The notes beneath the pieces were generated by a model that searched no databases, was not told where the DNA came from, and saw only the letters and a program-made list of their open reading frames with translations. From Rhizoctonia solani (lineage: Eukaryota > Basidiomycota > Agaricomycetes > Cantharellales > Ceratobasidiaceae), in NCBI RefSeq assembly GCF_016906535.1, contig NC_057375.1:1736001-1800000 (forward strand): a stretch of DNA of 64,000 bases. The letters are read 5' to 3'. Positions 49,529-64,000 of the stretch are shown piece after piece. The position numbers and the translations under genes are program-made. Numbering within the stretch: position 1 is the stretch's first letter; every line of letters starts with the position of its first letter.

Positions 49529-50160
49529 AGTGGTCTTCAATTTCCGATAGACACGTTCGTCCCCTTTTATTTATAGTGAATGAGCGCATGTCAATGATTG
49601 TACCCGAACTATTGGCACTGGGGACCACTTACGGGGGATAGAATATGATCCGTAGAGGCTTAGAGTGGTGTTGTTCTAAATGGGATGAAATTTATGACTA
49701 AGGATCTTGATACCATATTTAGGGAGTTTAATCTCAAGGTGAATTGTTGCCAGGTGTGGACCACGAGGCGAGAGCAAATTATGATCGATGGTTGACGTTT
49801 GGGAATAATCACACTGTTCTTGAGGCATTAATATGAGCACTAATGTGAAGGTTCACTTGATTTTCTGCATACTTTCTCACCTAATATCTATCGAGATAGA
49901 ATCTATGTCTTTCCAAGGGCAGGCCGGGAGATTGGTATCTCCGAACCCGAAGCGAGTTTCCAATATGGGCCTTGATCAATTGCAATACAGCTGTATCCGG
50001 GGTAAGGCCAGAGCATGTTGTGAAAAGTTGATACACAACCACCACAGCGCCGTTATAGGCACTCTCCTAAACAACAAAAACAAACAAAACTAGGGCGCAC
50101 GTTGGGGACAGACTTGGACCGGCAGGGACAACGGAAAAGTCACGTGCGCTTGGGATCTCG
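49529..50160. other. Divergent intergenic region between P450 copy B and the sirtuin gene
   Basis: 630 bases that must contain both promoters. A CACGTG core (aagtcacgtgcgc) lies near 50140-50152, just ahead of the sirtuin frame. No gene was found. Confidence 0.5.
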
Positions 50161-53100
50161 GTGACCGTGTTTGTTGTCGAGCCCGTCGTCCATCATCGTC
50201 ATCGTATACTCCCACCGCCTGTCCTTGACCACGACGTATCTACACTAATACTAATTTTCCGTGGGCGGGATGACGCAAACAGTCCCTCTCGCACATCTCC
50301 ATCAAGCAAACCATCTGCTGCCGAATCATCAAGCCGGAAAACGTTACATGGCATAGCGCTCGCGGTAGCCAAGGCCAGGCGTATTGTAGTTGTTACGGGG
50401 GCCGGTATATCATGTTCCAGTGGCATACCGGTGTGTATTTTTTCATCTAATCGAGGCGCTATTAATTATGGACAAAATTGTCCATTCTCAGGACTTCCGC
50501 TCTAGCGATGGGCTGTACAACCTCGTCAAAGAGAGATACCCGGATGTAGTAATGAAAGGCCGTGACTTGTTTGATGCTGCGTTGTTCAGAGACCCGGGGT
50601 CTGCGGCAGTATTCTATACATTCATGGCGGAGCTCAAGACTCAAATTGACTCTGCTCATCCGGCCCCCGTACATGACTTTCTTGCCATGCTAGATGACAA
50701 GGGAAGCTACTCCGAAGCTATACTCAAAATATCGATGGACTGGAGGAAAGAGCTGGACTGGGCACTCAGGACTTGAACACAACATCGACAACCGGAAGCG
50801 CTGGCCAGCGAGCAAAGAACGTGCAACTACATGGGGATATCCATCGTGTACGGTGTACACTTTGCTCAGCATCTTATCCCTGTTCTCAGGACCACATCGC
50901 TTCGTTCCGGGAGGGTGTCCCTCCAGATTGCCCCGAGTGTATTGCGAGATGTGGGTCCTTTCTCTATTCATACAACTCCGAACCCTCTACGTAATTTTTG
51001 TTCATCGATTCTGATTGGTTCGCAGCCGACGCACGGACCGCCCGTGCTGCTCGTGCCCTTAAATGTGGTACGCTCCGGCCCGCCATTGTTCTATACGATG
51101 AACCACATCCGCTCGGAGACCACATTGGCGCGGTCCAGACAAATGACCTAGGGAAAAAGCCAGATCTGTTAATTGTGATGGGCACCAGTCTTAAGGTACG
51201 CTGGCGCATACCCCTGTTTCACCCGAATAACTAGATAGCCCCTTACTCAAATGAAAACCCCACTTTCTTTAGGTCCACGGCCTTCGCCTTCTCGTTAAAT
51301 CATTCGCCAAAGCTGTTCACTCTTCCCGCCCTTCCCCTTCCACTAACTCGACTACCTCCTATCCATACCTATACAACGTCCTTTTCGTGAACCGAACTCC
51401 TCCCCCACCTGGCGAATGGACCTCTATCATCGACTATCATATCCAGGGGGATACAGATACCTGGGTTACGCATGTTCTCGGGGAGTGGAAAAGATCTAGG
51501 CCGGGGGATTGGGAGGTGCAGATGCGGTTGGAAGAAGTTGTAGCCGGTCAAGGAGGAAAGGCAAGGACGGCAAAGGAAAGGCCAAGGGGGAGAAGGCGAA
51601 AGATGGCAAGGCAGCCAAGGATAAGAGTGTCAAGGGCAAAGACGCAAACGCTACCAACGCCAAAACAGGGAAATCGAAATCGAAACCCCCCAATTCCGGT
51701 CCGAGAATCAACCCCCTCCATCCGAAATTCCCAAGCCCAGCACACGACTCACGATTACGTTGCCTAAAAGAAAGGGCTTGCATGCGGAATTGGGAAATCC
51801 CCTTTGCACGGTCGTGGCGTCGGCAGGAGCAAGGCCAAGCTACGAATAGGGCTCGGGACCCCTGGCAGGGGGTTAGGGACACCCGCAAGAGGGACGCCTG
51901 TACGCCAAGCGAGTTTAGCAACGCCCATCAGGCCTGGCGACATTGCGACGCCACCCCCGAATCCAGCGCATACCTTTACTCCCATGCGACCGGCTCAGAA
52001 ACGACCTGTTCCTATTTGCTCGCCTTTTATCCATGGATCTAGCGCTACGCCACTTACCGGCCAGTTCCGAATCGACGCAATGTTCTCGCGGTCTCCGTAC
52101 CCAAGAGAATCGCTATTTCAAGCCTATCGCAGGGAAGACCTGGAGCTTCCGCGCCGGACCCAACGTTGGAACGCCTACGCCTGGAAGGGTGTATGGGGCA
52201 CGTATCGTCAAATCTCCTGTCCAACCTACTGTCGGACGGTCACCTGGGTTTGTCAGTGGGCTATTGCGGGGGATGAGTATGCCCACTAGAAACGAGATGG
52301 AGGGTGTGGAAGGGCCGGGGGTATCTGCATCTACCTCTACTTCGGCGTCTGCGTCGGAGTCCGGGATCGAGACCACCGAGTCTGAAATGGGAGCCTTGGC
52401 TTCTGCCTCGGAGTCGGATGCGGGATGATACGACTGACGCCGATGACATGCCTACTCAGTCGTTGGTAGGTTCTGTGGCCAATGCTGAGGTCTGGAATCG
52501 CGGGGATTTTGCCATGCTATCTCCTGTCGAAACAAACGAGAATGAATCAGTAGGCCAGGATGAAGAAGATGAAGCTGAGAGAGGACGACGGGGACGAGGT
52601 TGGAGAAGAGGCGGAAAAAACGATCAGACTCTCTCAACCGGCTGATAATGTTGATTTGGAGGATTCGGCGATGCACTCTCCCGAAGACATCCTGAGACAA
52701 CTGTCCGGATTTTACCATCCGGTGCGACGAGCAAGCCGGCTTCGCGTACGTCAACCTCAACCCAAGCATCACACACCTCTTCCCAGGTTTCTCGCCACTC
52801 GACCCAAGACTCGATTTTTTCAGCTCAGGGATCCCAGGATACCCCGGCATCCTCCAGGAGGAGGACCCGGTTTTTGGGTCGTCCCAGACCGTGATTTGCG
52901 CCCCCGGGTCGTCTCAGACAATTACGCGCTCTTCAACCTCGTGCGCGCCAACCTCCTCACTCGATTTATCGCAAACAATCACCCTCTCGCCCCCTCCCTC
53001 ACGACACCCAGTCCCGAAGCGATCCCATCCCGGCGGTACTTGGGTAACGTTCGTCCAGCACCGTTTACTAGGGCAAAGACTATAGGAGATGGGAAGACGC

Positions 53101-53910
53101 TGTTCAAGAAATCCAATTTAACGCGGTACGCCTCCGCGAGCGCCGGGCAACCTCTTCGTCCACTCGCCACACTTCCACTCGTCGAGCTTCGACAGGCGTT
53201 TCGAACTGGTCTGCCCAACACGCGCCGTCAGGAGCACGTCGACCCGGCCATCGAATTCCCATTCCAGGCAAAGACTTTACAATCACCACAAACGGCAAAC
53301 GGGTTGCGCTCACGTCTTCTTCGGCCGCGACTACAGATGTAGAGGCGGACTCTGGTTTAGACGAAGATTCGTCCTCTGAGGAAGACGTTCCTCTCGCAAA
53401 GTTGCCCAGAGTATCGGTTATCGTCCCCCTACCCGGTGATTCCGGGTCATCAAGCAGGCAGTCTCCGAAAAGCGAGAACTACAGTTGCTTAGCCCAAGTA
53501 TTGCTCCCAGGGACGACGAACCTCGGAAACGGAATCGGCTTGGGGCTAACCTGGATCCGAAAATGCACGAACGATCTTACTTTTCTTTCAAGGGCAAAGA
53601 GAAACAGTCAGATAGAGAGATGGTCATTGATGTGGATCCTACGACCGACGAGGAGGCCGGACTCGACGGAGCGGTAGAACAAATGTCACTCGACGGGCCG
53701 GTAACGGATCCCGACGTGGATGTCGTAGGTATCAGCTCTGGTTCAGGGCCGGATCAAGGTGCGGTCGCGGCCTCTCCTATCCAGACGAGGGCGAGACGAC
53801 GACTGAAGGAGGTTGCTGCTGCCGCTGCCGCCCCAAAGCGCAGTAAAAGGGCTCCTCGCGCGGGCACTCGGACTTCCTCACGACTGGCCGCAATGACGAG
53901 CACCTTATGA
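50161..53910 (+). CDS. Hst3/Hst4-type NAD-dependent histone deacetylase (sirtuin) with a long C-terminal tail
   Basis: Catalytic core: VVVTGAGISCSSGIP joined over an intron to DFRSSDGLYNLV, then SYTQNIDGLEERAGL, QLHGDIHRVRC with the catalytic His, two Cys pairs for zinc (CTLC and CPEC), IVLYDEPHPLGDHIG and LLIVMGTSLKVHGLRLLV. The DEPHP and KVHG details and the gap between zinc pairs are those of Hst3/Hst4, nuclear enzymes that deacetylate Lys56 of histone H3. One base is missing near 50701 (AAGGGAAG), just before the Tyr-Thr-Gln-Asn motif. After the core (about 51540) follows roughly 780 codons of low-complexity tail, with a Lys/Gly/Ala-rich part, a Gly-Thr-Pro repeat part (51840-51960), acidic and Ser-rich parts and a basic end (PKRSKRAPRAGTRTSSRLAA). 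The tail switches frame several times. No ATG stands ahead of the core in frame; the stated start is the edge of that frame. Confidence 0.8.
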
Positions 53911-54907
53911 GCGGATGGAGTTGTGGAGCAGAGGGCCTCGCGTTGTTGATGTCATGAAGCATGTTGCTTGTTACGATTTTCTTAAGCGTGTTCATATTTG
54001 AGTTTTTACGATGTGACATTTTTTGGTATGTTTCTTTAGCTGATTTAGTCTTTATTTTCCTTCTCTCTTGCATACTCTGGATAGATACGTACATGTACAT
54101 ATAGTACGTTGCATGGATAGTGCATTCGATGAACGTTTTGGGTGAGAAAAGGCGTTGGCCCTGGTCGAATCCTTCGCGTGATGGAAGCGTTTACCGCATC
54201 AGGGACATCCGGTTCGCCCTGTGCTGAAAGCAATTTTATTACAGTGTGCATACACTCGAAGCACAGTTTTATCAACTTGGCAATGGATTTTATCATGTGA
54301 TTTAGAACCTGCAAATAGCAATGGCGAGAAGCTATTCGTGAAGAGCCGATACGAGCTACATGCACCGGTAGCCATAGTTCGTAATAATATAGTTGGGGCC
54401 GCATTCCACAACTCCCCCGCACTTCCCATACTCATGCACGCCCTCCCCCCTTTTCTGAAACGACCATCATTCGTCTCTACGCTAGGCAGAGTTAGCCACC
54501 CGGCCCATGAGTGTCATGTTCAATACGCCGACCCCTCCCTGGCTCCCTCCAGTCGTGACGTAATACCCATGTATTCGCATGACTCACAGATCTACATCTC
54601 CACACGAATGCTTCACGCGAGTCGTCATTCACAAGCCATCGATACCGACCAGGGCATGATCTAAAGAAGAGTAGCTGAGTGACTGTGGTTAGAGATTTAA
54701 GTTATTACTAGTCCCTCAAGGCCCAATCTCGTAAATTAGATCCAAATGCCGTAGGAATACGAATGAGGATACAAATGAGCTATTCTGGAAGTTTACTCTA
54801 AGGTAATGCAGTATTTTCGGGGAATAGACTTTGTAGTTCGGTCAAGGTGCTAGCAATACCAGCCGTCTCTCCAGCACTAGGACTCCAGTTCGAACTTGAC
54901 GCAAATC
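53911..54907. other. Intergenic stretch between two convergent genes
   Basis: 1.0 kb holding the 3' ends of the sirtuin gene (plus) and the transcription-factor gene (minus). No further gene or repeat was seen. Confidence 0.6.
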
Positions 54908-57711
54908 CTACATTGGTTGCTGGAGTGACTCTCGAATTTTCATTGAGTTCCGAGGGGCCTTGTTGAGAGATACTATAGACTCGGACAATTTGGGAACATT
55001 CAGTCTACGAGGAACCCGTTTAGAATAAGCCTCTGTTTCAATTCTTAATCCACTTGCCTCGAGTTCGAAATCAAGCGCTTTTTCATACTTCAGTGCCATG
55101 GGGAGTCTTGTACCAATTTGGTTGAAAGCGAACCTTTTGAAAAATAATTAGCTATTGTGACCGAAATACATGCAGCCAATTGGTTCGCGCCTGATAGACT
55201 GAATTTCAAGGCGATAGTCATTGCTTCTTCCTGGTTTCCTCTACTGGTTTCAAGTTTGTATAACCGAATCTAGAACACGTAATAAGTACACTACACCTCT
55301 GTCAATTCTCGTAGCATACCAGAACCGATGCCGCTCTTCCCCAGCATTGCTATAGATCAGCATTATGAGTAGCCAGTCTCTAAACGAGGTAGACTAACAA
55401 TCATACCACGCATCTATCACGTTTGGTCAATGAAAGGAGGCAGAATATTCAGTAGCATGACCTACATTGGGGGAAGTCGAGTGATATCATAGCTTGTCGA
55501 GGAAATGGCATATAATAGCTCAACGATGGTTCGAGCTGCCGCTATTATTCTGTGCGCAGACTGGCAATTCGGGGAGTACAAGTTTGCGTGCTATAACAAC
55601 AAATTGAAATGAGTGATGTCCTACTAATAGTGAGTTATATTGTACCTTGTCATGCAGCAAGATCATTGCGCTACGAGACAGTTTTCAGTATGGGTCCTCG
55701 TCAAGGGGTACTGTGCACTCACAATTGGAATATCAGATGGGCGGTATATACATGAATGTCGAGTCCTCTCCCGGACTGAATAATCGGGCTGTTATAACGC
55801 TGGGGAAGGAATTTTCTTTCCAAAAAATAAGACGTTCCCGGTTGACTCTATATCCTGGAACAATGCAACGTTCAAAAATCACTACTCACCTAAACGAAGC
55901 AACTGATTGCTCCAATTCTTGGAACTCTACGAGTTCTCGCAGATCAGTTGCCTTGGGGTACTTGAACCGTATTCTCAGGTTGAAGGACTTGACCTGTCTT
56001 GGAAGTGCTTAGTTAAATCCGAGCAAAACTAAGATGCACAGACCTTGGAGACGAGAATAGTAGCTGGAAATTCAAGCGTCCGAGTCAACATCTTGTAAAT
56101 TCTGGTACTGTAACGCAGTACCTTTGATATACAAGGTGAATCCATCACTATGCTCAGGAAAATGCCGAATGAGTAAATCAGGTGATTCTAGTGTCTGTCT
56201 TTCCCCTTGAATATCGTGCTAAGCGGAATATTATGATTAAAGATGGCAAGAGCGGGACTTGATGGTGTGGTGCTTACCCCTGCTTCGAAATGGAGTAAGT
56301 CCCCTGGTACAACTTGATGAATATCTTGATCATCCAGACACATAGCCCAAGACCCTGGGGATTCAGAAAGCCGCTCGTTTGCATACGCTACCCAAAACAG
56401 GTTCACCCGTGTTTCCTCTTCCACACAGTTGGTCGGGTCAGGAAGAAGAGTCTCGGGGGTTTCCTGTGATATAATAGATTGGCTGATATGCTTTCCTTAT
56501 AATGGACATGGACATACCGACAAATGAGCCGTTCCGTCGCCACGAAATCCAGTACGAGAGTTCAAACCCAGGGGTACGGCAACTCTCAGGACATCACCCA
56601 ACGTCGACCACAACTCTACCCAGCGGCCCTGGCAAGCATAAAATCCCGATAGAATAGTCCCAGCTGAAAACCGATACGATCAAGAAGATTGGATGAGTTG
56701 ACAAGGAAAGAAGAACGGCGACGACCGAGTGATCTCACCTTGCATACATTCAGTAAATTGAAGCCCATAGCCATGGCTTGTTCGATGGCTTCCTCGGCCC
56801 ACTGCGTGTGCATCTCAGCAAATGATATTTCCCTTGTATCGGGCCGCCGACGATCGCCGAAAATAAAGTCGCGATATATTTTTTCAAGGTCTCCGGCGGG
56901 CGGGGGCTCTATAAGATAGGAAAATACACCAGCATAGGCACAGATGGCGTGGAGGAGGGACACATGGGAAATCAGGCGACTTGGGCGAGAGCGCGAGCGA
57001 GAGCATGAAGCTGGGCCGATGGATATGTAGTGCGCGTGAGGATAGCTGGTGAAGAAGACGTCCACAAGATGATAGAAAAGGTCGGGCTTGGGCAAACGAA
57101 TTGGCCAACCGGATATAGTAAGCTGCTGTTCAGAATCGTTGGGCAGTGGCACGGTCGATTGTGTTCGCTTGGGGCGTTGAATTGATCCAAAGGCAAAAAC
57201 GCAAGCGGGTCCAAGACTTCGGGCAAAACAGGATTGCTACTTCCTCCGAGTGCCTCGGCGGGTGCACTTAAGGGTTTAGAGGGGTAGCCGAAGGTCCAGC
57301 AGTGGCGATGAATAGCTCTTTTTCTTTTGATTGCTGCTCTAGCAGGCTCTCCAGCTCACCTAAATATCTTAAATGTGAATGGAATAGGCTAACAGGATAA
57401 ACAACGCACGTATTCTGCCCTCCAAACCTGGTACTTGGTACGGTGCTTAACGACATTGCCTTCCGAAACAATGTTGTCATACGTGCACTCTGGTTCTACC
57501 TGCAACAGATCTGGATTTCCAAAGGCCGCAAAGCGATGAGATTTCACGCAAGTCGAACAGGGTTTTTGCGCGTCGCTAAGATTCAAGTTAGACTCGTTGG
57601 CTTTCCCGATAACTCTTTCTCACTAACCATCTCTGAAAACAGGATTAGTGCTGGTGGTAGTGGAGTCTATGCTGTTTTCTCACCATCTTTCGCCTTCGGC
57701 ATTGGTGACAT
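54908..57711 (-). CDS. Fungal_trans-type transcription factor with an incomplete zinc cluster
   Basis: Many short exons on the minus strand. Order: PCSTCVKSHRF...PECTYD (second half of a Zn2Cys6-type cluster, near 57480-57560), a short leucine-rich linker (ELESLLEQQSKEKEL), then the regulatory domain with LPKPDLFYHLVDVFFTSYPH, SLLHAICAYAGVFSYL, AEEAIEQAMAMGFNLLNVC, EEETRVNLFWVAYANERL, ESPDLLIRHFPEH, VKSFNLRIRFKY and IVELLYAISSTSYDITRLP. It ends KRVPRRLNVPKLSESIVSLN with TAG at 54910-54908. The domain order is that of basidiomycete Zn2Cys6 regulators. The first half of the cluster (Cys-x2-Cys-x6-Cys) is not visible in front of the second half; the same place reads Gly-Lys-Ala-Asn...Asp-Ala-Gln-Lys-Pro. 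The 5' end is therefore unclear; 57711 is an upstream ATG (MSPMPKAKD) that could belong to the first exon. The target genes are unknown. Confidence 0.65.
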
Positions 57712-58919
57712 GCCTATTTTGGGTGTATGAAGGTACTTTTCGGTCTGATAAAATAGCACTAACCTGGTTACGTTTCAAATTCAGAAAAACTGTAGGTTGT
57801 GACTGGAGGAACCGATCTGAGACTCCATACGGGGCATCGCGTAATTCTGTGATACTGAGATTACGATCTTGTATTGACACGGGGAGAGAGGCTACTTGAG
57901 CAACAATTCTAGATACAGAGATAGTTATGCTGTCTTATTGGTGATGGGACACATTTAAGCTCGGATCCCATATGCATCGTCGCGGTCTTTGGTCTGTAAA
58001 CAGCTTAAGCGCCAGGGCGCTGTGTTTGTAATCAGGGCGCTCGGGAAACTAGCGCTCCTCACCTGTTCTCTACGAGACCCCGAAAATCTTGGGAGCACTC
58101 CGGAGGGTCCGGTATGACTCTGGGAAGTGCTCTGGAAGTGCTCTTGGTGCTCGCCGAGCAATGATCTAACGAGGCTCCCAAAACCGGAGCATTCCGTAGA
58201 GTTCCAGTGGCTTTTGAGATATATATGGATATGCCTGCAGAATGATAAAGTGTGTTGCCTCAAAAATCTAGAAGTGTTTATAGAGGTTCAGAGCAGTATG
58301 TGGGATTTCAGACGAATCCGGTGGCCAAACTCACCACACTCGATCAGAGTATCTAATTAAGTGCTCAATGACCTTTACAAATTAGAGAAAACTGAAGGTT
58401 ATATTTCGAGTGATTTAAAACGCGTTTCCGCGAGGCTTTCAGGTTTGATTGTTTCAGAGATGTAGCGTTAGCACAATCAGAGATAAAGAATAAAACACGG
58501 TTTGCCATGAAGCTGGAATTTGGAATCGTTCCACACGTGGCGATTTCAAATAAGAGATCTCCAGCAATAACGTCACTATGCTCTTGGCTCCGATTGCCTT
58601 GTGCTATGGATTGATAGAACCATTATGGAAGCTGACTTGATAGCTGCAGAAATCTATGAGAAACACATTCAGAGAAAACACTTGCTCGTGAAATGGGGCA
58701 ATCTCCATGACCAGTGTTTATTCACCGGACAAGTCATACACTAATATTGCGGTTCCGACCGGCCATGTCGGATCAGCAGCGAGCCGCATGGTCATTGGTA
58801 AGTCCTCTCCACTTCTTGCCCTCGCAACAAGCCTGACTTGCTGCGATCAAACTTCCTTGGTGCTATGTTATTTATAATACCCAATCTCCTATGGTCATGG
58901 TTTGTCTTGACCAACCCCG
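57712..58919. other. Intergenic stretch with a third MITE-like element
   Basis: Divergent region between the transcription factor and the ABC transporter. Apart from the element at 58078-58201 no gene or strong signal is visible. Confidence 0.55.
58078..58201 (+). mobile_element. MITE-like element, copy C, 124 bases
   Basis: It begins CTCTACGAGACCCCG and ends GCATTCCGTAGAG, and is flanked by TT on both sides (58076-58077 and 58202-58203). The left half matches copies A and B (ccccgaaaatcttgggagc), and the right end shares gaggctcccaaaaccggagc with copy A. It is the most diverged copy; the inner part of the right inverted repeat is missing. Confidence 0.75.

Positions 58920-64000
<5,081 letters not shown>

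Noticed and set aside
50270..50370. ATG at 50270 as the sirtuin start
   Set aside because: It is in another frame than the catalytic core and meets a stop before the first intron; it could only be right if a base is missing.

Overview
This is fungal nuclear DNA, most likely from an agaricomycete basidiomycete. Almost every gene is split by many short introns of about 45-75 bases, and the families are typical of filamentous basidiomycetes: BBE-type flavin oxidases, a siderophore-type MFS carrier, TmpA-like membrane flavoprotein, agaricomycete-type P450s, an MRP-type ABC transporter and a fungal_trans-type transcription factor. A Rhizoctonia/Ceratobasidium-like genus is my guess from general resemblance of the proteins; the sequence alone does not prove it.

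Layout. 1-8138 holds no gene I can support. 8139-10114 is an intact SGNH (phospholipase-B-like) hydrolase, followed at 10395-11588 by a conserved anchored or secreted protein of unknown function. 11965-25596 is an accessory array of four head-to-tail FAD-dependent oxidases: copy 2 (17789-19717) is intact; copies 1, 3 and 4 are damaged. A small beta-trefoil protein gene lies between copies 1 and 2 on the other strand. An Old Yellow Enzyme gene follows the array (25968-27410). A housekeeping pair comes next: an unknown nuclear-looking protein (27639-30449, minus) divergent from the RNase P/MRP subunit p30 (30617-31829). Then come a 160-base tandem repeat (33476-34070), a TmpA-like membrane oxidoreductase (34448-36668, minus), a siderophore transporter with an in-frame stop (39153-41606), a phosducin-like protein (41746-42926, minus), two paralogous P450s (43395-45620 and 47294-49528, both minus), an Hst3/Hst4-type sirtuin with a very long tail (50161-53910), a transcription factor (54908-57711, minus) and an MRP-type ABC transporter cut off by the window end (58920-64000).

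Three short elements with matching inverted ends (CTCTACGG...CCGTAGAG) and a different 2-base flanking duplication each (AG, TA, TT) form a small non-autonomous transposon family; one sits inside an exon of the first flavin oxidase. Several introns use GC instead of GT as donor, two of them around a 13-base exon that encodes the ABC signature motif.

Caveat. Many genes, including conserved ones such as the sirtuin and the ABC transporter, show single-base losses, often inside short homopolymers. Some 'pseudogene' signs may therefore be assembly errors and are marked as such. Exon borders were read by eye from splice signals and family conservation. I saw no tRNA, rRNA, CRISPR array or plasmid-type origin.
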